A stretch of DNA of 64,000 bases from Ctena decussata (GCA_963989385.1 OZ022502.1:15921001-15985000); one strand, 5' to 3'; shown: positions 10,559-21,570, counted from the stretch's first letter. Made by a program: numbers and translations. Notes: a model not told the origin generated them from the letters alone.

Positions 10559-13082
10559 GTAAGCTTGTTTATTTGTTAATAATTCATGAAATCTTTTTTT
10601 TTATTTTCATGTCTTTCTAGTAAGGCAGAGCAGACAGAGTCGATTTTGAACACAATATGTTTGCAATTCTTCAGATTTTGCAAAGGTGACAAATGTGTTT
10701 GTTACTCTTGGCATTGTAAATACTTATAGTAAGGATTTCTTTAGTCTCGTTTAAGAAAGATTTTGACACTCGTTTGCTTTCATCCCACACTGTAAAAAAT
10801 CTCCGTTGATTTTACGGTAGAATAACTGGCAACCAGCTGCCAGTCCTTTTCCCGTTATTTTTACTGGCGTCTGCCCGTAGAACATTTTTGGAAATCACGA
10901 TCTGATAGAAGAAAGCTAACTGGTCGCACTCGAAAGTACCTTTATGGTGTTGAAGGGTTGCATGACCAATAAAAAACTGTTCTATTTTATTCTACTCTGC
11001 GTGATAATGCCGGCAACTTTTTACGGGAGCCCGTAAAAATAATGGTAAAATAACTGGCAGCTGGTTGCCAGTTATTCTACAGTAAAATCTACGGATTTTT
11101 TTTACAGTGCAGCCACCTTAAATTATCAGTTTGTTCCTTGCCTGGAAGCTTTGAAATCGTACTTTCATGTAATTCGAATAGGGCAACGGTCTACACAGTG
11201 ACGAATCGAGGATTTTTCTCCATATAAGATAGGCTTTGCCGAGGGTTATTGCACAGACTCCTACTTATGCAGAGATGGGCTGCAAAACTGATTAACAAAG
11301 TATTTGAGTCTTTTAGATCCACACCATTTAGGTCATATTTAGACGATTAGACACGCTGGATGCAACAGATTTGTGTCATGAAACAACATTTTCGGGATGT
11401 TGTTTACACGGTGACACATGTTGCATGATACGTGTGTTATGCAACATGTGTCGTCGTGTAAACCCACCTTAAAAAGCTGTGCTATTTTCGTTATGACCTT
11501 TAATCATAGGCAATATCCTGATTCTCTCTGATCAATAGCCACATATAGCCACATTCTTCCACCATACCCCCCTTTCCGCCGCCCCCCGCTTGGTTTACTT
11601 AACTTATAGTTTTTGAATTTCAATTACGGAATAAGCCTAATTTGCATGTCTTATTACCTCCCTTGATGCAGCTTATTCCGTTATGGGATAGAATCAGGAT
11701 ATTGCCTAATCATATGCCTGTGCAACCATTTTTATGCTTTCCAGCCCGGCAAAATTGGTCATATGAGTTAATCACAGGGTATAATCGATTCCGCCAATTT
11801 TCGCTTCCTGCAGAGACTGTCCGTCATATTTGGCTTCCGCCGAGACTGTCCGCGAACTCTTGCTTCCTGCAGAGACTACTGTCCTCGAGAAATGGCTTCC
11901 TGCCGAGACTGTCCGCGTGATTCTGCTTCCTGCCGAGGCTCTCGGCAGGAAGTAGAATCACACGGACAGTCTCTGCAGGAAGCCATTATCATGTACAGAA
12001 GTCTCGGCAGGAAGCAAGAATTCGTGGACAGTCTCAACGGAAGCCAAATATGATGTACAGTCTCTGCAGGATGCGAAAATTAGCGGAATCGATTATACCC
12101 TGTGTTAATGCTCCGCTAATAACATGCAATGCAAATTCCGATTAGCACATTTGCTTAAAGGTATACTTAAAGTAAGCCAAAAAGTGGTATCACTCTTACC
12201 CTATTATGTCGTTATCCATAAGATCAGTCTTATAAGACAGATTTAGACTTTTGGATTGTTTAAAATCTACATCCGTCTTATAAGATGGGTCAAGAATTTT
12301 GGTATTGTTTCATAAGGGAACCCCCTGTTCACCATTTTGTACTCTGTAAATGTTATGCATGTAATTTACGTGAAATAAATATTGTTTAAACCAAGGGAAC
12401 CCCCATCTCGTAGCCGAATTTCATAAGACTGATTTAGATGTATTGGTTCGTTCTAGAGATGGAAAACCGTGACCGTCTTATAGTAGAATGAATACGGTAT
12501 AAACAGTGTGCACAAAACTTAAGGCTCCTTTTCACGTGACGACAATTGAGCCGCGACACGAGAAAGCTTACAATGTGGTTGTGCGCCCAGCGCACACTCA
12601 AATCAGCCTACGCATCCGCCCAGTCTGAATAGGCTCTTCGCTAAGCGCTTAAAGGGTAGCTAAAGGTGTAAGCTACCTCTATGCGGACAGCGAAGACTCT
12701 GATCAGACTGGGCGGACAACCACTTTGTTGGTTTTGTCGTGTCGCGGCTCAATTATTTTGTTGATTTTTTCAGGCGGCAGAAAATATGGCATCAGAGCAA
12801 ACCCTGAGGAAGAAGCTCTTGAGCGTATCAATCAGGTAACTTGTAGGAGATTTTTTAAATCATTTACAACGCTCATACTGGTGGTGGTAGCGGTGGGGAT
12901 AAATGTGAATGAGTGTTTAAATTATTGCAGAAAAAATATGGGACATCTCAACCGGTTTCTGTGATTACTATCTGTAATGTCAAAACATCTCCGTCGAAAA
13001 TGGACAAACAGTGCAGACACCGTTAAGACTGTTATACGACTGCTTTGTCTTTTGCCTGAACGTCCGAACAACTAGAAGAAAC

Positions 13083-13139
<57 letters not shown>

Positions 13140-16100
13140 TTCAAGCTCCTGTAGTCTAGTCTGGGTCTTGTCTGTTTGCTCTCCTCGGACACATCTGTCC
13201 CAATATTTAGGGTCAAAACAATATTTGTTAATAATGAGCTGGATATGGGCACCACCTCAAGATAAGAAAGACCTCTTGGGCCGTATTTATAAAACGACTT
13301 TTTATGACGGAGATTCCCTACAACTTTGAAGCTTGCTCTGGAGGAACAGTCTGAAAAAGACTGTTTCTCCAGAGCAAATTTTATAGTTGTATGAAATCTC
13401 CTTTATAGAAATTCAGCCTTAGCAACAGCATAGCAACGACTTAAGTCGTTTGATGAATACGTCCCCAGGTGACTCCGCAATTCACAGATCAAAATGTATA
13501 ATTCCTACTTTATACTTCACACTAAAATTTTATAGTACATACTTTAAATGTCATACTTCACAGTTCATACCATACCTCACACTACATAGTTCATATTTTA
13601 TAGCTGATAATTATTGTTAAGCATAGACACAGCCACGTATTTGAAGCCGTCAGTTTTTAACCATAAATTGAGAAGTGTAGAGTTTGAACTGTAAAATGTG
13701 AAGTGTGAACTAGGAAGTGTAAAATTTGAAATACGATGTGTGAAGTATGGACTGTAAAGTGTCAATGTTGAAATGTGAAGCACGATTTGTGAAATGTTTC
13801 GATGGCTGTGAAGTATGAACTGAGAAGTATTTGGTATGAATTTTCCTTTATGAACAGTGAAGTCTAAAATTTGGTGTGTGAAGTATGAAGTACGAACTGT
13901 GAAGTGTTAAGTTTGAATAATGAAGTGTCAAGTATGGGCCTTGAGCTGTGAGGTGTGAATTATGAACTGTTAAGTGTGACGCATGAACTGTAAAGTATTA
14001 AATGCGATGCATGAATTGTGAAGTATGATGGAGGGATGGATCGATGGATGGATGGATGACTTGCGATTTTACGACCTTTTAACAGTATTTCAGTCATATC
14101 AGGACAATGGGAGAGTAATAATGAAAGGCTATGTGCAATGGAACCTCGTTTACGGTAGGAAAGATTCCTGCTTCGAGCGGGGCACGAAACTGGGACCGCT
14201 AGATCAGTAGGCCAGCGCTTAATCTACTGAGCTACCGGGGTTCCTGTGTGAAGTATGAACTGTGAGTTATGAACAAGGTAGAAAAGCAAATAAGACATTT
14301 AGTGACTTCGAAGTTCACAGTTCAAACTTCACAGTTCACATTTTTCCTTCAGATTTCGCACTTCATAGCTATAAAAGTGATTTGAAATATACAAGGGAAG
14401 TGACAGTTCATACTTCACACTTCATCTTTCATAACTCATAGTTCTTATTTCATGTTTCTTAATTCACAGTTCACACTTCATAGTTCTAACTTCAGATTTG
14501 GCAGTTCGCACTTCACAGTTCATACGTCATTTTGCATACTTTACAGTTTACACTTCATAGTTCATACTTCTTTCTTCACAAGTCATACTTCAAAGTCCAG
14601 ACTACATTGGTTTTCGACACAACGAGCCCGTTCCTACAGGAGAAGCACATCTTTCCTTTATGCCTTTCTTTAAGATTTTGAACATAATCGAGAAGGGACA
14701 CAAAACAGAAGAGGAAAAATGGTAGATTTGTTTCCCCCTGAGAGTGTACCCATTCACCTTAACTGATCTAAAATACAATAAAACACACGTGTAATTGACA
14801 GAACAGAACAAAACAATTCTAGATTGTTTTGACATTTGTATTTTTCATTTTTATAAATATTATGTTTGTACATAGATTGTTTTGGTTTTATTTGTCAAAT
14901 CTGATGGAGATCAGAATTTCTTGAAAGGTATAAACATGACAAAATATAGGTCACGGCCAGGCCTGCCGGGCCAATCGGAGCACCGCTCGGCCAATTCCGT
15001 GAATTGAATTGATTCACGGAATTGGCCGAGAGGTGTTCCGATTGCTGCCGGACCTGCATTTATATCTTATGATGATGAGCACTCATAGGGGTAGCAACTC
15101 TATCTTTTTCTTTTTTGCTTCCCTTTCTCAATGGAGATCAGATCAAAATGAAAAGAGTTTTTGACTCCAATTTAGAAAGGCTACGTCGTCCAAACAAGCA
15201 AGCAGAAAATCACAAAAGCTATATTTCCTTTGTAACGATGGGCGTAAAATAGAATGTACCTATTCACTTTAAAAAAATTAACTGTAGTGGTGGATTAACT
15301 GTTTGTTACACCTGAGGTTGGTAGGTTTCTAAAGCAAAAAATAAATAAGTAAATAAATTAATCATAGAGTGGAAATTTGCTAAAGGGGTGGAGAAACTAC
15401 GAATATTCTCTGGCATTCGAAAGTATCATCAAAGCCTGAAATGACATCATTGATATCTGCACTGCTTACCTCATTTTGTCGAATGTGGTAAAAGCAACAA
15501 TGGAACTGGTACTTTAAGCATATTTAGTCATTTATAAGGCATAGTAAAGGGCCGGGCTGCGAGGTCTCTAAACACTGGTTTCAGCCACAACCACCCCTCT
15601 TGCCCTGAAAGCCAACGCATCGGTGGATTGACCTATAATTCATAAAACTAGAAAACTCCGTAACCCATGGTTAGGCATCAAGAATTATTTTTGCTCTCCT
15701 TTCATATAGATCTCTTCTACAGTGGGTCCTACTCCTAAAGGAAGGAATTTGCTCTCCATGGAGAGCAAATTCTTTCCTTTAAGAGTAGCCCCCACCCTAT
15801 GAGAAGGATGGCAATCAACGCCGGAGTGGTTCTTATTAGAGAAGTTTCCATACACTTTAAGACATGACTGAGCCGCGACACGAGAAAACCAACAAACTGG
15901 GTCTTCGCTGACCGCATGGGGGTAGCTAAGTCCCTTAGTTGCACACAGTTGATATAGTTGGTAAGTCCCTTAGCTACCCTATAGGCGCTTAGCGAAGAGT
16001 CTGATCAGACTGGGCGGATGCACAGGCTGATCTGAGTCTGCGTTTGGTGCATGACCACATTGTTGGTTTTGTCGTGTCGCGGCTCATGTATGAAAGGCAA

Positions 16101-19100
16101 AGATTCTGATCAGCTTGTATGGTATCAACGTATTTCTTCCTTCAGGAGTTCAGAATGGACCCGGACTACAGCGACGTTGAAGATCTGGATCAAAAACTTC
16201 GGGGATACAAAGGTTAGATGCTTATGCTCCTTGGATACATGTATTAATGTTCCTTCAGATACCCGCTAAATTTTGCTGACTTGCGCAGTGAAACAAACAA
16301 AATAATAACAAGGCATCACAGGCGATACAAATCCCCTCGCACAAGACTAAATGCTCGAGATTTGTCATACCCTACATTTGTGTGAAGTAATTTTAAAATC
16401 CATGGAGAAATGTAGGCACTAGAGCGATGACAAAGTTTTTTCTAAAAATAGCTACAGTGACCTTGACCTTAAACGCAGCACCATGAAAGTCGAACTTGCT
16501 CCAGATATTGTCATGCCCTACATTTGTGTGAAGTTATTTCAAAATCTATTGAGAAATGTTGGCGCTAGAGCACTGACAAAGTTTTTCTAACAAAAGCCAC
16601 AATGACCTTGACCTTGGGCGCAGCACCCTGAAAGTCAAACTTGCTCGAGATATTGTTATGCCCTACACTTGTGTGAACTTATTTCAGAATCCATTAAGAA
16701 ATGTAGGCGCTAGAGCGCTGACAAAGTTTTTCTAAAATTAGCCACAGTGACCTTGACCTTGGGTGCAGCACCCTGAAAGTTGAACTCGCTTGAGATATTG
16801 TCATACCCTACATTTGTGTGAAGTTATTTTAAAATCCATTGAGAAAAGTAGGCGCTAGATCGATGACAAAGTTTTTCTAAAAATAGCCAGTGACCTTGAC
16901 CTTAGGCGCAGCACCCTGAAAGACGAACTTGCTTGAGATATTGTCATGCCTTATATTTGTGTGAAGTTATTTCAAAATCCATTGAGAAATGTAGGCGCTA
17001 GAGCGCTGACAAAGTTTTTTCTAAAAATAGCCACAGTGACCTTGACCTTGGGCGCAGCACCCTGAAAGTCGAATTTGCTTGAGATATTGTTATGCCCTTC
17101 ATTTGTGTTAAGTGATTATAAAATCCATTGAGAAATGTAGGCGCTAGAGCGATGACAAAGTTTTTCTAAAAATAGCCACAGTGACCTTGACCTTGGGCGC
17201 AGCACCCTGAAAGTCGAACTTGCTCGAGATATTGTCATGCCCTACACTAGTGTGAAGTTATTTTAAAATCCATTGAGAAATGTAGGTGCTAGAGCGATGA
17301 CAAAAGGTGAACATACGTACGTACGTACGTACTCACGTACGGGACAAAACCTATATCCCCTCACCACTTCGTGGTGCGAGGGGATAATAGTAATGATAAT
17401 TATCAGCCTTGCTGTATACATACTTCTCTCCTATAAAAGTAACCTTCTCCTTCCCGTATTGTTTTTCAATACAGTGTGCATTCAATGCACACTGTATTGA
17501 AAAACAATATTGGAATGCACACTGCATTAAAAACAATATGGGACTGCACACTGCATTAAAAACAATATCACAGTATCCGAACTGACTGTACCCTCTCTTC
17601 CAGTTTTCATAGCGTTGAATCGAGGGTACAAAATTCGCTTGTAACCAGTAGTCGGAAATCATTATGTTTTGAGATTTTATCCGGAGTCTGCTGCGTCATT
17701 TATATTTATTCAGCTTCGAAAAGGCAAAGAGGTAATTTTAATATAGTTTGCTCTTCGGTCTTTTACTTTATTACCCTGTACAATGAAAACCTCATGGCCG
17801 TCACAGAAATTTGATTCCGAGCAGCTGAATTTAACACGAGTTTGTGTCGTGCAAAACCTAGCTATCATCCTATTATCAAAACTAACAAACTGTAGATTGA
17901 TAACGCCTTCCGTTTATTTAAAGATTTTTTACAAAACATGTAAAAAAAGGCTCAAAATGGTTTTAGAATCATGCCAAGGGCGATTTGAATACTGTACCAA
18001 TTACTTCCCACCCATACACGACATTGTACAGGGCAATAAAGTAAAAGACCGAATAGCAAATTATATTAAACTTACCTCTTTACATTTTCAAAGCTGAATA
18101 ACTATAAATGACGCAGCAGGTTCCGGATAATATCTCAAAACATAATGATTTCCGACTACTGGATATAAGCGAATGTATGTACTCGAGATTCAACGCTATG
18201 AAAACCGGAAGAGATTGTACAGTCAGTTCGGATACTGTGAATATGGGAACGAGAGGGTTACTTTTATGGGAGAAAAGTATTAAGCAAGAATGATTGGCAT
18301 CATCCAGTCTCTTAAATTATCTCTCAAACCAATTGTTATTGATCAATGTTATGCTTATTTTTTAGAAAATTAATATAGGCATATAATTACATGTATGCAT
18401 GTCTGAGCAAATGTTCAGTGCATTTCATGCATTTTCTTTTCTCCTACTAACAAGGGATTTTTTTCTTTAGTTGAATGAGCACACTTTCAGTGAAAGAGAT
18501 TGTTCATTTTCTTTCATTCTTTCTTCTTTTTTTTATTGCCTCCTTTCTCAATGGGAGTCAGCTATTAACGCTCAGAATTGGCTCCGTCTTTTAACAATAC
18601 ACCCCATTTTGGAAGGTATTCGTTGTCCAATATCCTTTGTAAAATGTCCGTAAAACATGTTTATCCTTATACCTCCGCTCTTCTTTCCTTTAAGATCATT
18701 TAGAAGAACTGGAAAAAGTGACTTTCGTACCAGTGAAGCCAGGCCCCGAGGTTATAAAACTTTTTTTCATGCTCAACTCAGCTGAGCATGAAATTTTACC
18801 TGCTAATAAATAGCAAATTACTGATAAGTACATTTGTTTTCTTGCTCAGTTTAGCTCAGTATGTAATTTTCTCTGCTTATGAATATGAAAATGCCAACAT
18901 TAGTTGGCATTTTCATATTTATCAGCAGAGAAAATTTCATGCTCAGCTGAGTTGAGCACGAAAAAAGTTTTATAACCTCGGGGCCAGTACTGTTAAGTTG
19001 TCACCCCTGTTAATCCATTAATGCGCGGCGTCCTATAAAAAGAATGAAGCTCTGCAAAATGAGATATACTCTAAAAGGAAAGAAGCCATCTGGGGTCGTT

Positions 19101-21499
19101 CCATTTTATACTCTGTTCAGTTCTATATGAGTCGCGACACGACAGAACGAAGAAAAGTGGTATGTGCGCCCAGCGAAGACTAATATCACTTAGATCAGCC
19201 TGGGCATCCACCCAGTCTGATCAGAGTCTTCGCTGCGTGCGTAAGGATGAATAAATGTCTGAGCTAGCTATATACGGACAGCGAAGACTCTGATCAGACT
19301 GGGCAGATGCCCAGGCTGACCTGAGTCTTCGCTGGGCGCACATGCCACTTAGTTGATTTTGTCGTGTCGCGGCTCATATGGTCTGGCTGAGGTTATATTC
19401 GTAGAGATATAGACTGCATACATTTTTGCTGCGAACATGAAAGACTATAACCTGCCAGAACGAATGCGCAGGTAATCTGAATGTTCTCTCTTCATACAGA
19501 CATAATGTAACATTTCTCATGTACATTTATTTGTTTATTTCTTACAGCAAAGTTTCTGGAGTTCGAAAAAGATTCCAACGGAAACATAGGTACGTTGAAC
19601 TGTGGTCTATTTCAAATTATTTACTCAGAACTGAACTCAGAAGAAAAAGAAATGCTTCACTTTTTCGATGGAATTTACGTGGAGAACTAGTTGAAATATC
19701 AGATATAGACAATGGGTCTTCAAATATACACAAAGTACATATGAGCAGACCAATATTTTTGTATACTTATTTTTACGTGAAAAAAAAAAAAAAAAAAAAC
19801 AATTTTCAAAAGCAAATAAAAAGTCATGTTTGGCAAACTTAATATGTAATTTGTGTTGATCAGTAAAAAAAAAAAGAATAAATTATTATTAGTTGTCAAG
19901 TGAACGATAAATCAGACTTCAACTTCACAAGTAACCATAACTTTATATCTGGTCCAGTCTCTGACTAGATTTTAAAATCACTGTAACACATTGATAGACA
20001 GTGTAGCCTATGATTTAAGGTTTAAATCAAGTTATGTTTTGGAAATATAATACAAAGGCTTGGTTTAGGGTTAGAATTAGTTTTAGGGTCAGGTTGGTTA
20101 GCTTTAACAGGTAAGGATTAGAAGTTAGGCTTGTCATAGAAAACTTACATTCTGTTACAGATCTGATGGGCCTAAAGAAAATGTTACAGGACTTTGGTCA
20201 GGCTGTGACGCACTTGGAACTAAAGAAAATGATCAAACAAGTAGATCAAACAAACAGTGGTACAATTTGTTATAGAGATTTCCTAACAATGATGCTAGGA
20301 TCAAGACAGTCTGTTTTAAAATTGTAAGTCTGTTTGGCTATCTGAGCACCGTGCCAAGCTTAAGAATGCTTAATTCGATTTATAATGAAGGGTAAGCACG
20401 GAAATTGCGACATGTTACCATAGTATTATTTTTGTCGTCACTTCAGTAAGGAGATGTTTGTTTTATCTTTATTATCCGGGATATTTATAGAGAAATTGAG
20501 AAATTCAAGAAAAGAGTTCGTTTAAGTTAGACTTAAGCTTCAAAAACGCACATATACTGATTATTTATGAAAATTCTCTGAAATCTGGTACGAATTAAAG
20601 TAAGAACGGTGGTTAAAATAATTTACTTTGTTTTTAGAATTTCATTGATCGGTTGTTCAGGACAGAATAATTTTAGTTCTTTTTGCAATGCATTTATCCC
20701 AGAACTCTGCTTGTCAACGTGCAATGACGTTACATTTTTTATTCCTCAGGCTCCAAATGAGCGAAAAGCGTCATATTTTGCTCCATCAAAATCCTTTTAT
20801 GGTGTGCATTTTTTTTCTCATTTCTGAGGGCAAGTTCGGATAACTAAGAATTTCTTTAAGAATTTAAGACTTGAATCGGCCATCGCGCCATCACAAAAAT
20901 CAGTCATTCTTTGTTGCTTTTCAGCAGCATATATACAAGGAAATTTGCAAAAATATAGAGACTAGGATACTAAACTTATGGAAGTTTAAGATAGCGTTGC
21001 CGTGGTAACGATATCTCTATAATCGCCTCATTTGACAAAACCAGTTTGAAAGATGACAACATATATAGGTCTATTGAAGTAAGGGATTTTTTGCGAAAAA
21101 AAGCATGAAATTAAGTGATCGGTTGGAAGGGTTGTCTAGACTACTTTTTTCATGCCAGTAAAATCTTGGGCCGTATTCATAAAACGATCTAAGTCGTTGC
21201 TATGCTGTTGCTAAGGGTAAATTTCTATGTTGGAGATTCCCTACAACTATGAAATTTGCTCTGGAGGAACAGTCTTACAAAGACTGTTCCTCCAGAGCAA
21301 ATTTCATAGTTGTAGGGAATCTCCTTTATAGAAATTCAGCCTTAGCAACATCATAGCAACGGCTTAAGTCGTTTTATGAATACGCCCCAGTTCACTTCTT
21401 CTGTTTACTTCTAGAATTATGCGGTTCGAGGGAAAAGCACCAACTAGCAGAAGACCTGTCGGAGTTGCTCCGAGACGGGATTTATCCAGCCTTCCGTAG
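10540..21499 (+). CDS. AIF1: Allograft inflammatory factor 1 (EF-hand protein), six coding exons
   Basis: Small cytoplasmic Ca2+-binding, actin-associated protein of the AIF1/Iba1 family, linked to haemocyte and macrophage activation. Coding exons: 10540-10558, 12774-12835, 16146-16212, 19548-19589, 20161-20323, 21415-21499. All introns are GT-AG and all phases agree, giving 438 nt and 145 aa (human AIF1 has 147). Seen: N-terminal GGRKYGI matching the family's GGKAFGL; MDPDYSDVEDLDQKL matching its DDPKYSSDEDLPSKL; EF loop 1 at residues 56-67 (first position Glu, last Gly); THLELKK linker; EF loop 2 at 92-103 (starts Asp, ends Asp); DFLTMMLGSR; C-terminal RDLSSLP. The start is chosen because its phase-1 donor completes the Gly of GGRK. 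Introns hold most of the repeats in this half of the window. The family call is near certain; only the very short first exon is less sure. Confidence 0.93.
10788..11109. mobile_element. CACTG-ended element in AIF1 intron 1 (CACTA-like)
   Basis: Ends CACTGTAAAAAAT / complementary TTTTTTTACAGTG, then subterminal GGCAACCAGCTGCCAG and TTTTACGG repeats in both orientations. CA is present on both flanks as a 2-bp target. The termini resemble EnSpm/CACTA non-autonomous elements; no coding region. Confidence 0.65.
11509..11700. repeat. Inverted repeat pair enclosing a short unique core
   Basis: AGGCAATATCCTGATTCT at the left recurs inverted as AGAATCAGGATATTGCCT at the right. An inner pair ACGGAATAAGC / GCTTATTCCGT lies between. 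Likely a decayed foldback element next to the one at 11773. Confidence 0.5.
11773..12104. mobile_element. Foldback element in AIF1 intron 1, TTAAT target
   Basis: 332-bp palindrome with ends CACAGGGTATAATCGATTCC and complement, flanked by TTAAT (11768-11772, 12105-12109). Arms are made of repeated GCTTCCTGC(A/C)GAGACTGTCC units in alternating variants, meeting at CTCGGCAGGAAG. Non-coding. Confidence 0.8.
12547..12751. mobile_element. Family A MITE abutting AIF1 exon 2
   Basis: TGAGCCGCGACACGAGAAAG ... GTTTTGTCGTGTCGCGGCTC A, flanked by AT on both sides. It ends 22 nt before exon 2. Confidence 0.85.
12774..12835 (+). CDS. AIF1: AIF1 coding exon 2
   Basis: Encodes GRKYGIRANPEEEALERINQ, the family's N-terminal helix. 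The acceptor is a T-rich tract ending TTTTTTCAG and the donor is GTAACT. A family A MITE ends only 22 nt before the exon, so the branch point probably lies in or at the edge of the MITE. Confidence 0.93.
13085..13138. repeat. (GA)n microsatellite in AIF1 intron 2
   Basis: About 26 GA dinucleotides, uninterrupted. Confidence 0.95.
13276..13467. mobile_element. Family F palindromic MITE in AIF1 intron 2
   Basis: Starts TGGGCCGTATTTATAAAACG and ends with GAATACGTCCCCA. The central hairpin is TTGCTCTGGAGGAACAGTCT / AGACTGTTTCTCCAGAGCAA. Confidence 0.78.
13480..14605. repeat. GTGAAGTATGAACT minisatellite in two orientations
   Basis: Degenerate 10-14-bp words (TGAAGTATGAACTG and complement CAGTTCATACTTCA). 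The orientation is CTTCAC-type at 13480-13605, GTGAAG-type at 13670-14280, and CTTCAC-type again at 14315-14600. A family 2 SINE interrupts the middle block. Confidence 0.75.
14029..14246 (-). mobile_element. tRNA-derived SINE (family 2) in AIF1 intron 2
   Basis: (GGAT)n tail on the left and tRNA-like head on the right. Target duplication TGTGAAGTATGA (14017-14028, 14247-14258) is itself one unit of the surrounding GTGAAGTATGAACT minisatellite. Confidence 0.88.
14957..15057. repeat. GC-rich 100-bp hairpin in AIF1 intron 2
   Basis: CTCGGCCAATTCCGTGAAT / ATTCACGGAATTGGCCGAG with a short loop, then CCAATCGGAGCACC / GGTGTTCCGATTG and the GCAGG ends. Confidence 0.75.
15690..15862. mobile_element. 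Family I MITE in AIF1 intron 2
   Basis: Hairpin AGGAATTTGCTCTCCATGGA / GAGAGCAAATTCTTTCCTTT; the right arm ends CCATACACTTTAA. A related half copy lies at 15095-15270. Confidence 0.65.
15869..16086. mobile_element. Family A MITE near AIF1 exon 3
   Basis: Intact termini TGAGCCGCGACACGAGAAAA and complement; the left interior is shortened and replaced by AGCTAAGTCCCTTAG repeats. It ends 59 nt before exon 3. Confidence 0.82.
16146..16212 (+). CDS. AIF1: AIF1 coding exon 3
   Basis: Encodes EFRMDPDYSDVEDLDQKLRG followed by YK, plus one base. Acceptor TTCCTTCAG, donor GTTAGA. The acidic stretch corresponds to the region just before the first EF-hand helix. A family A MITE ends about 60 nt upstream. 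Confidence 0.93.
16322..17393. mobile_element. Pearl/Helitron-like tandem-array element A (AIF1 intron 3)
   Basis: Start AAATCCCCTCGCAC, then seven units of about 145 bp (each with GTGACCTTGACCTTGGGCGC and GAGAAATGTAGGCGCTAGAG), then a (GTAC)n microsatellite and a terminal hairpin TATCCCCTCACCACTTCGTG. This is the layout of bivalve pearl elements: 5' segment, core repeats, microsatellite, 3' stem-loop. Confidence 0.7.
17306..17341. repeat. (GTAC)n self-complementary microsatellite
   Basis: ACGTACGTACGTACGTACGT with one interruption; part of pearl-like element A. Confidence 0.85.
17408..18288. mobile_element. Element with about 370-bp inverted arms in AIF1 intron 3
   Basis: Outer arms share CATAAAAGTAACC, GTATCCGAACTGACTGTAC, TCATAGCGTTGAATC, AGTAGTCGGAAATCATTATG and GCTGCGTCATTTAT. 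Inner arms share ATTCAGCTT, GGTCTTTTACTTTATT and CCCTGTACAATG. The unique centre is about 250 bp (17785-18030). The left arm carries an extra hairpin at 17460-17508. An open frame spanning centre and right arm (17783-18097) is not recognised. Confidence 0.75.
17460..17508. repeat. Perfect hairpin inserted in a transposon arm
   Basis: TTGTTTTTCAATACAGTGTG and its complement around CATTCAATG; followed by two more TGCACACTGCATTAAAAACA units. Confidence 0.7.
18742..18985. mobile_element. Family D palindromic MITE in AIF1 intron 3
   Basis: Close relative of the 3226 element with ends GGCCCCGAGGTTATAAAACT and TTTTATAACCTCGGGGCC; the internal loop is in the opposite orientation. Confidence 0.82.
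19128..19376. mobile_element. Family A MITE near AIF1 exon 4
   Basis: TGAGTCGCGACACGACAGAA ... TGTCGTGTCGCGGCTCA-type ends flanked by TA on both sides. It lies 171 nt before exon 4. Confidence 0.83.
19548..19589 (+). CDS. AIF1: AIF1 coding exon 4 (EF-hand loop 1)
   Basis: A 42-nt exon encoding AKFLEFEKDSNGNI, the helix and first part of calcium loop 1. Acceptor TTTCTTACAG, donor GTACGT. The split codon gives Asp with exon 5. Confidence 0.92.
   Translation, partial: QSFWSSKKIPTET
20161..20323 (+). CDS. AIF1: AIF1 coding exon 5 (EF-hand core)
   Basis: Encodes the end of loop 1, LMGLKKMLQDFG, the THLELKK linker, loop 2 (DQTNSGTICYRD) and FLTMMLGSRQSVLK. It is the most conserved part of the gene. 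Acceptor TCTGTTACAG, donor GTAAGT. Ends in phase 2. Confidence 0.96.
21167..21389. mobile_element. Family F palindromic MITE next to AIF1 exon 6
   Basis: TGGGCCGTATTCATAAAACG ... GAATACGCCCCA, with long arms including AGTCGTTGCTATGCTGTTGC. It ends 25 nt upstream of exon 6, so the exon's branch point may fall in the element. Confidence 0.82.
21415..21499 (+). CDS. AIF1: AIF1 terminal coding exon 6
   Basis: Encodes IMRFEGKAPTSRRPVGVAPR and RDLSSLP, then TAG. Acceptor TTTACTTCTAG. The tail is basic and proline-containing, as in the family. A palindromic family F MITE ends 25 nt upstream of the exon. Confidence 0.93.
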
Positions 21500-21564
21500 T
21501 TCTGTCGGCTTCAAATTTAAAAATTTAAAAGATTCATGTAAACTATTGTCTCTGTTTTATGGCC

Positions 21565-21570
21565 AATAAA
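21565..21570 (+). promoter_or_regulatory. AIF1 polyadenylation signal
   Basis: AATAAA lies 66 nt after the AIF1 stop codon. It is the first canonical signal in the 3' region, implying a short 3' UTR of about 90 nt. Confidence 0.6.

Noticed and set aside
17783..18097. 104-codon open frame in AIF1 intron 3
   Set aside because: Most of its second half lies in one arm of the inverted-repeat element, and no family resemblance was seen.
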